Shown here piece by piece: positions 6,394-6,422 of a stretch of DNA of 6,422 bases. The DNA comes from Planctomycetaceae bacterium (GTDB lineage: Bacteria > Planctomycetota > Planctomycetia > Planctomycetales > Planctomycetaceae): NCBI GenBank assembly GCA_003503535.1, contig DOCI01000128.1, forward strand, positions 1,540-7,961, in the 5' to 3' direction. The first letter of the stretch is position 1; each line of letters starts with the position of its first letter. A program made the position numbers and the translations under genes. A model generated the notes under the pieces. It saw only the letters and a list, made by a program, of their open reading frames with translations, was not told where the DNA came from and ran no database searches.

Positions 6394-6422
6394 GAAGGCG
6401 GAAGGTTGAAGGAGGAAGGCGG
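6394..6422 (+). repeat. Purine-rich degenerate heptanucleotide tandem repeat (runs off the edge)
   Basis: Four consecutive 7-base units fit GAAGGNN: GAAGGCG, GAAGGTT, GAAGGAG, GAAGGCG, with one more G at the window end. The array begins 4 bases after the TPM stop codon. The plus strand is almost pure purine. Its full length cannot be seen. Confidence 0.7.

Overview
The window looks like an ordinary chromosomal segment of a planctomycete, probably of the Planctomycetaceae/Gimesia-Rubinisphaera-Thalassoglobus kind. The signs are a PQQ-type beta-propeller of the sort these bacteria carry in many copies, several exported proteins ending their signal peptides in A-Q, near-balanced base composition, few strong Shine-Dalgarno sites, and palindromic repeats in the gaps. 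No species can be named from the sequence alone.

Layout: (1) 1-681, minus strand, the N-terminal part of a CelD/FemAB-like GNAT acyltransferase that runs off the left edge. (2) 682-908, a divergent intergenic region with a perfect TATAAT box and a small inverted repeat. (3) 909-2906, plus strand, an exported PQQ-like beta-propeller fused to a multi-pass C-terminal membrane domain. (4) 2907-3207, a 301-base gap dominated by an 81-base fold-back repeat. (5) 3208-3753, a small exported NTF2-like protein. (6) 3754-4022, a gap with a second, doubly palindromic repeat that shares a 10-base word with the first, then a short direct repeat. (7) 4023-5456, a POT/PTR2 proton-coupled oligopeptide transporter. 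(8) 5469-5509, a strong hairpin. (9) 5562-6389, an exported TPM-domain membrane protein with a Gly/Ser-rich tail. (10) 6394-6422, the start of a purine-rich heptanucleotide repeat running off the right edge.

The four plus-strand genes are separated by gaps of 105 to 301 bases containing repeats or hairpins, so they look like independent transcription units rather than an operon. No pathway links them, although three are exported or envelope-anchored and the POT protein imports peptides. I see no CRISPR array, defence system, phage, transposase, tRNA or rRNA. The most unusual material is the intergenic repeat structure, especially the two related palindromic elements on either side of the NTF2-like gene. 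Two start codons (GTG at 909, ATG at 3208) are set by Shine-Dalgarno sites that overlap upstream in-frame TTG codons.
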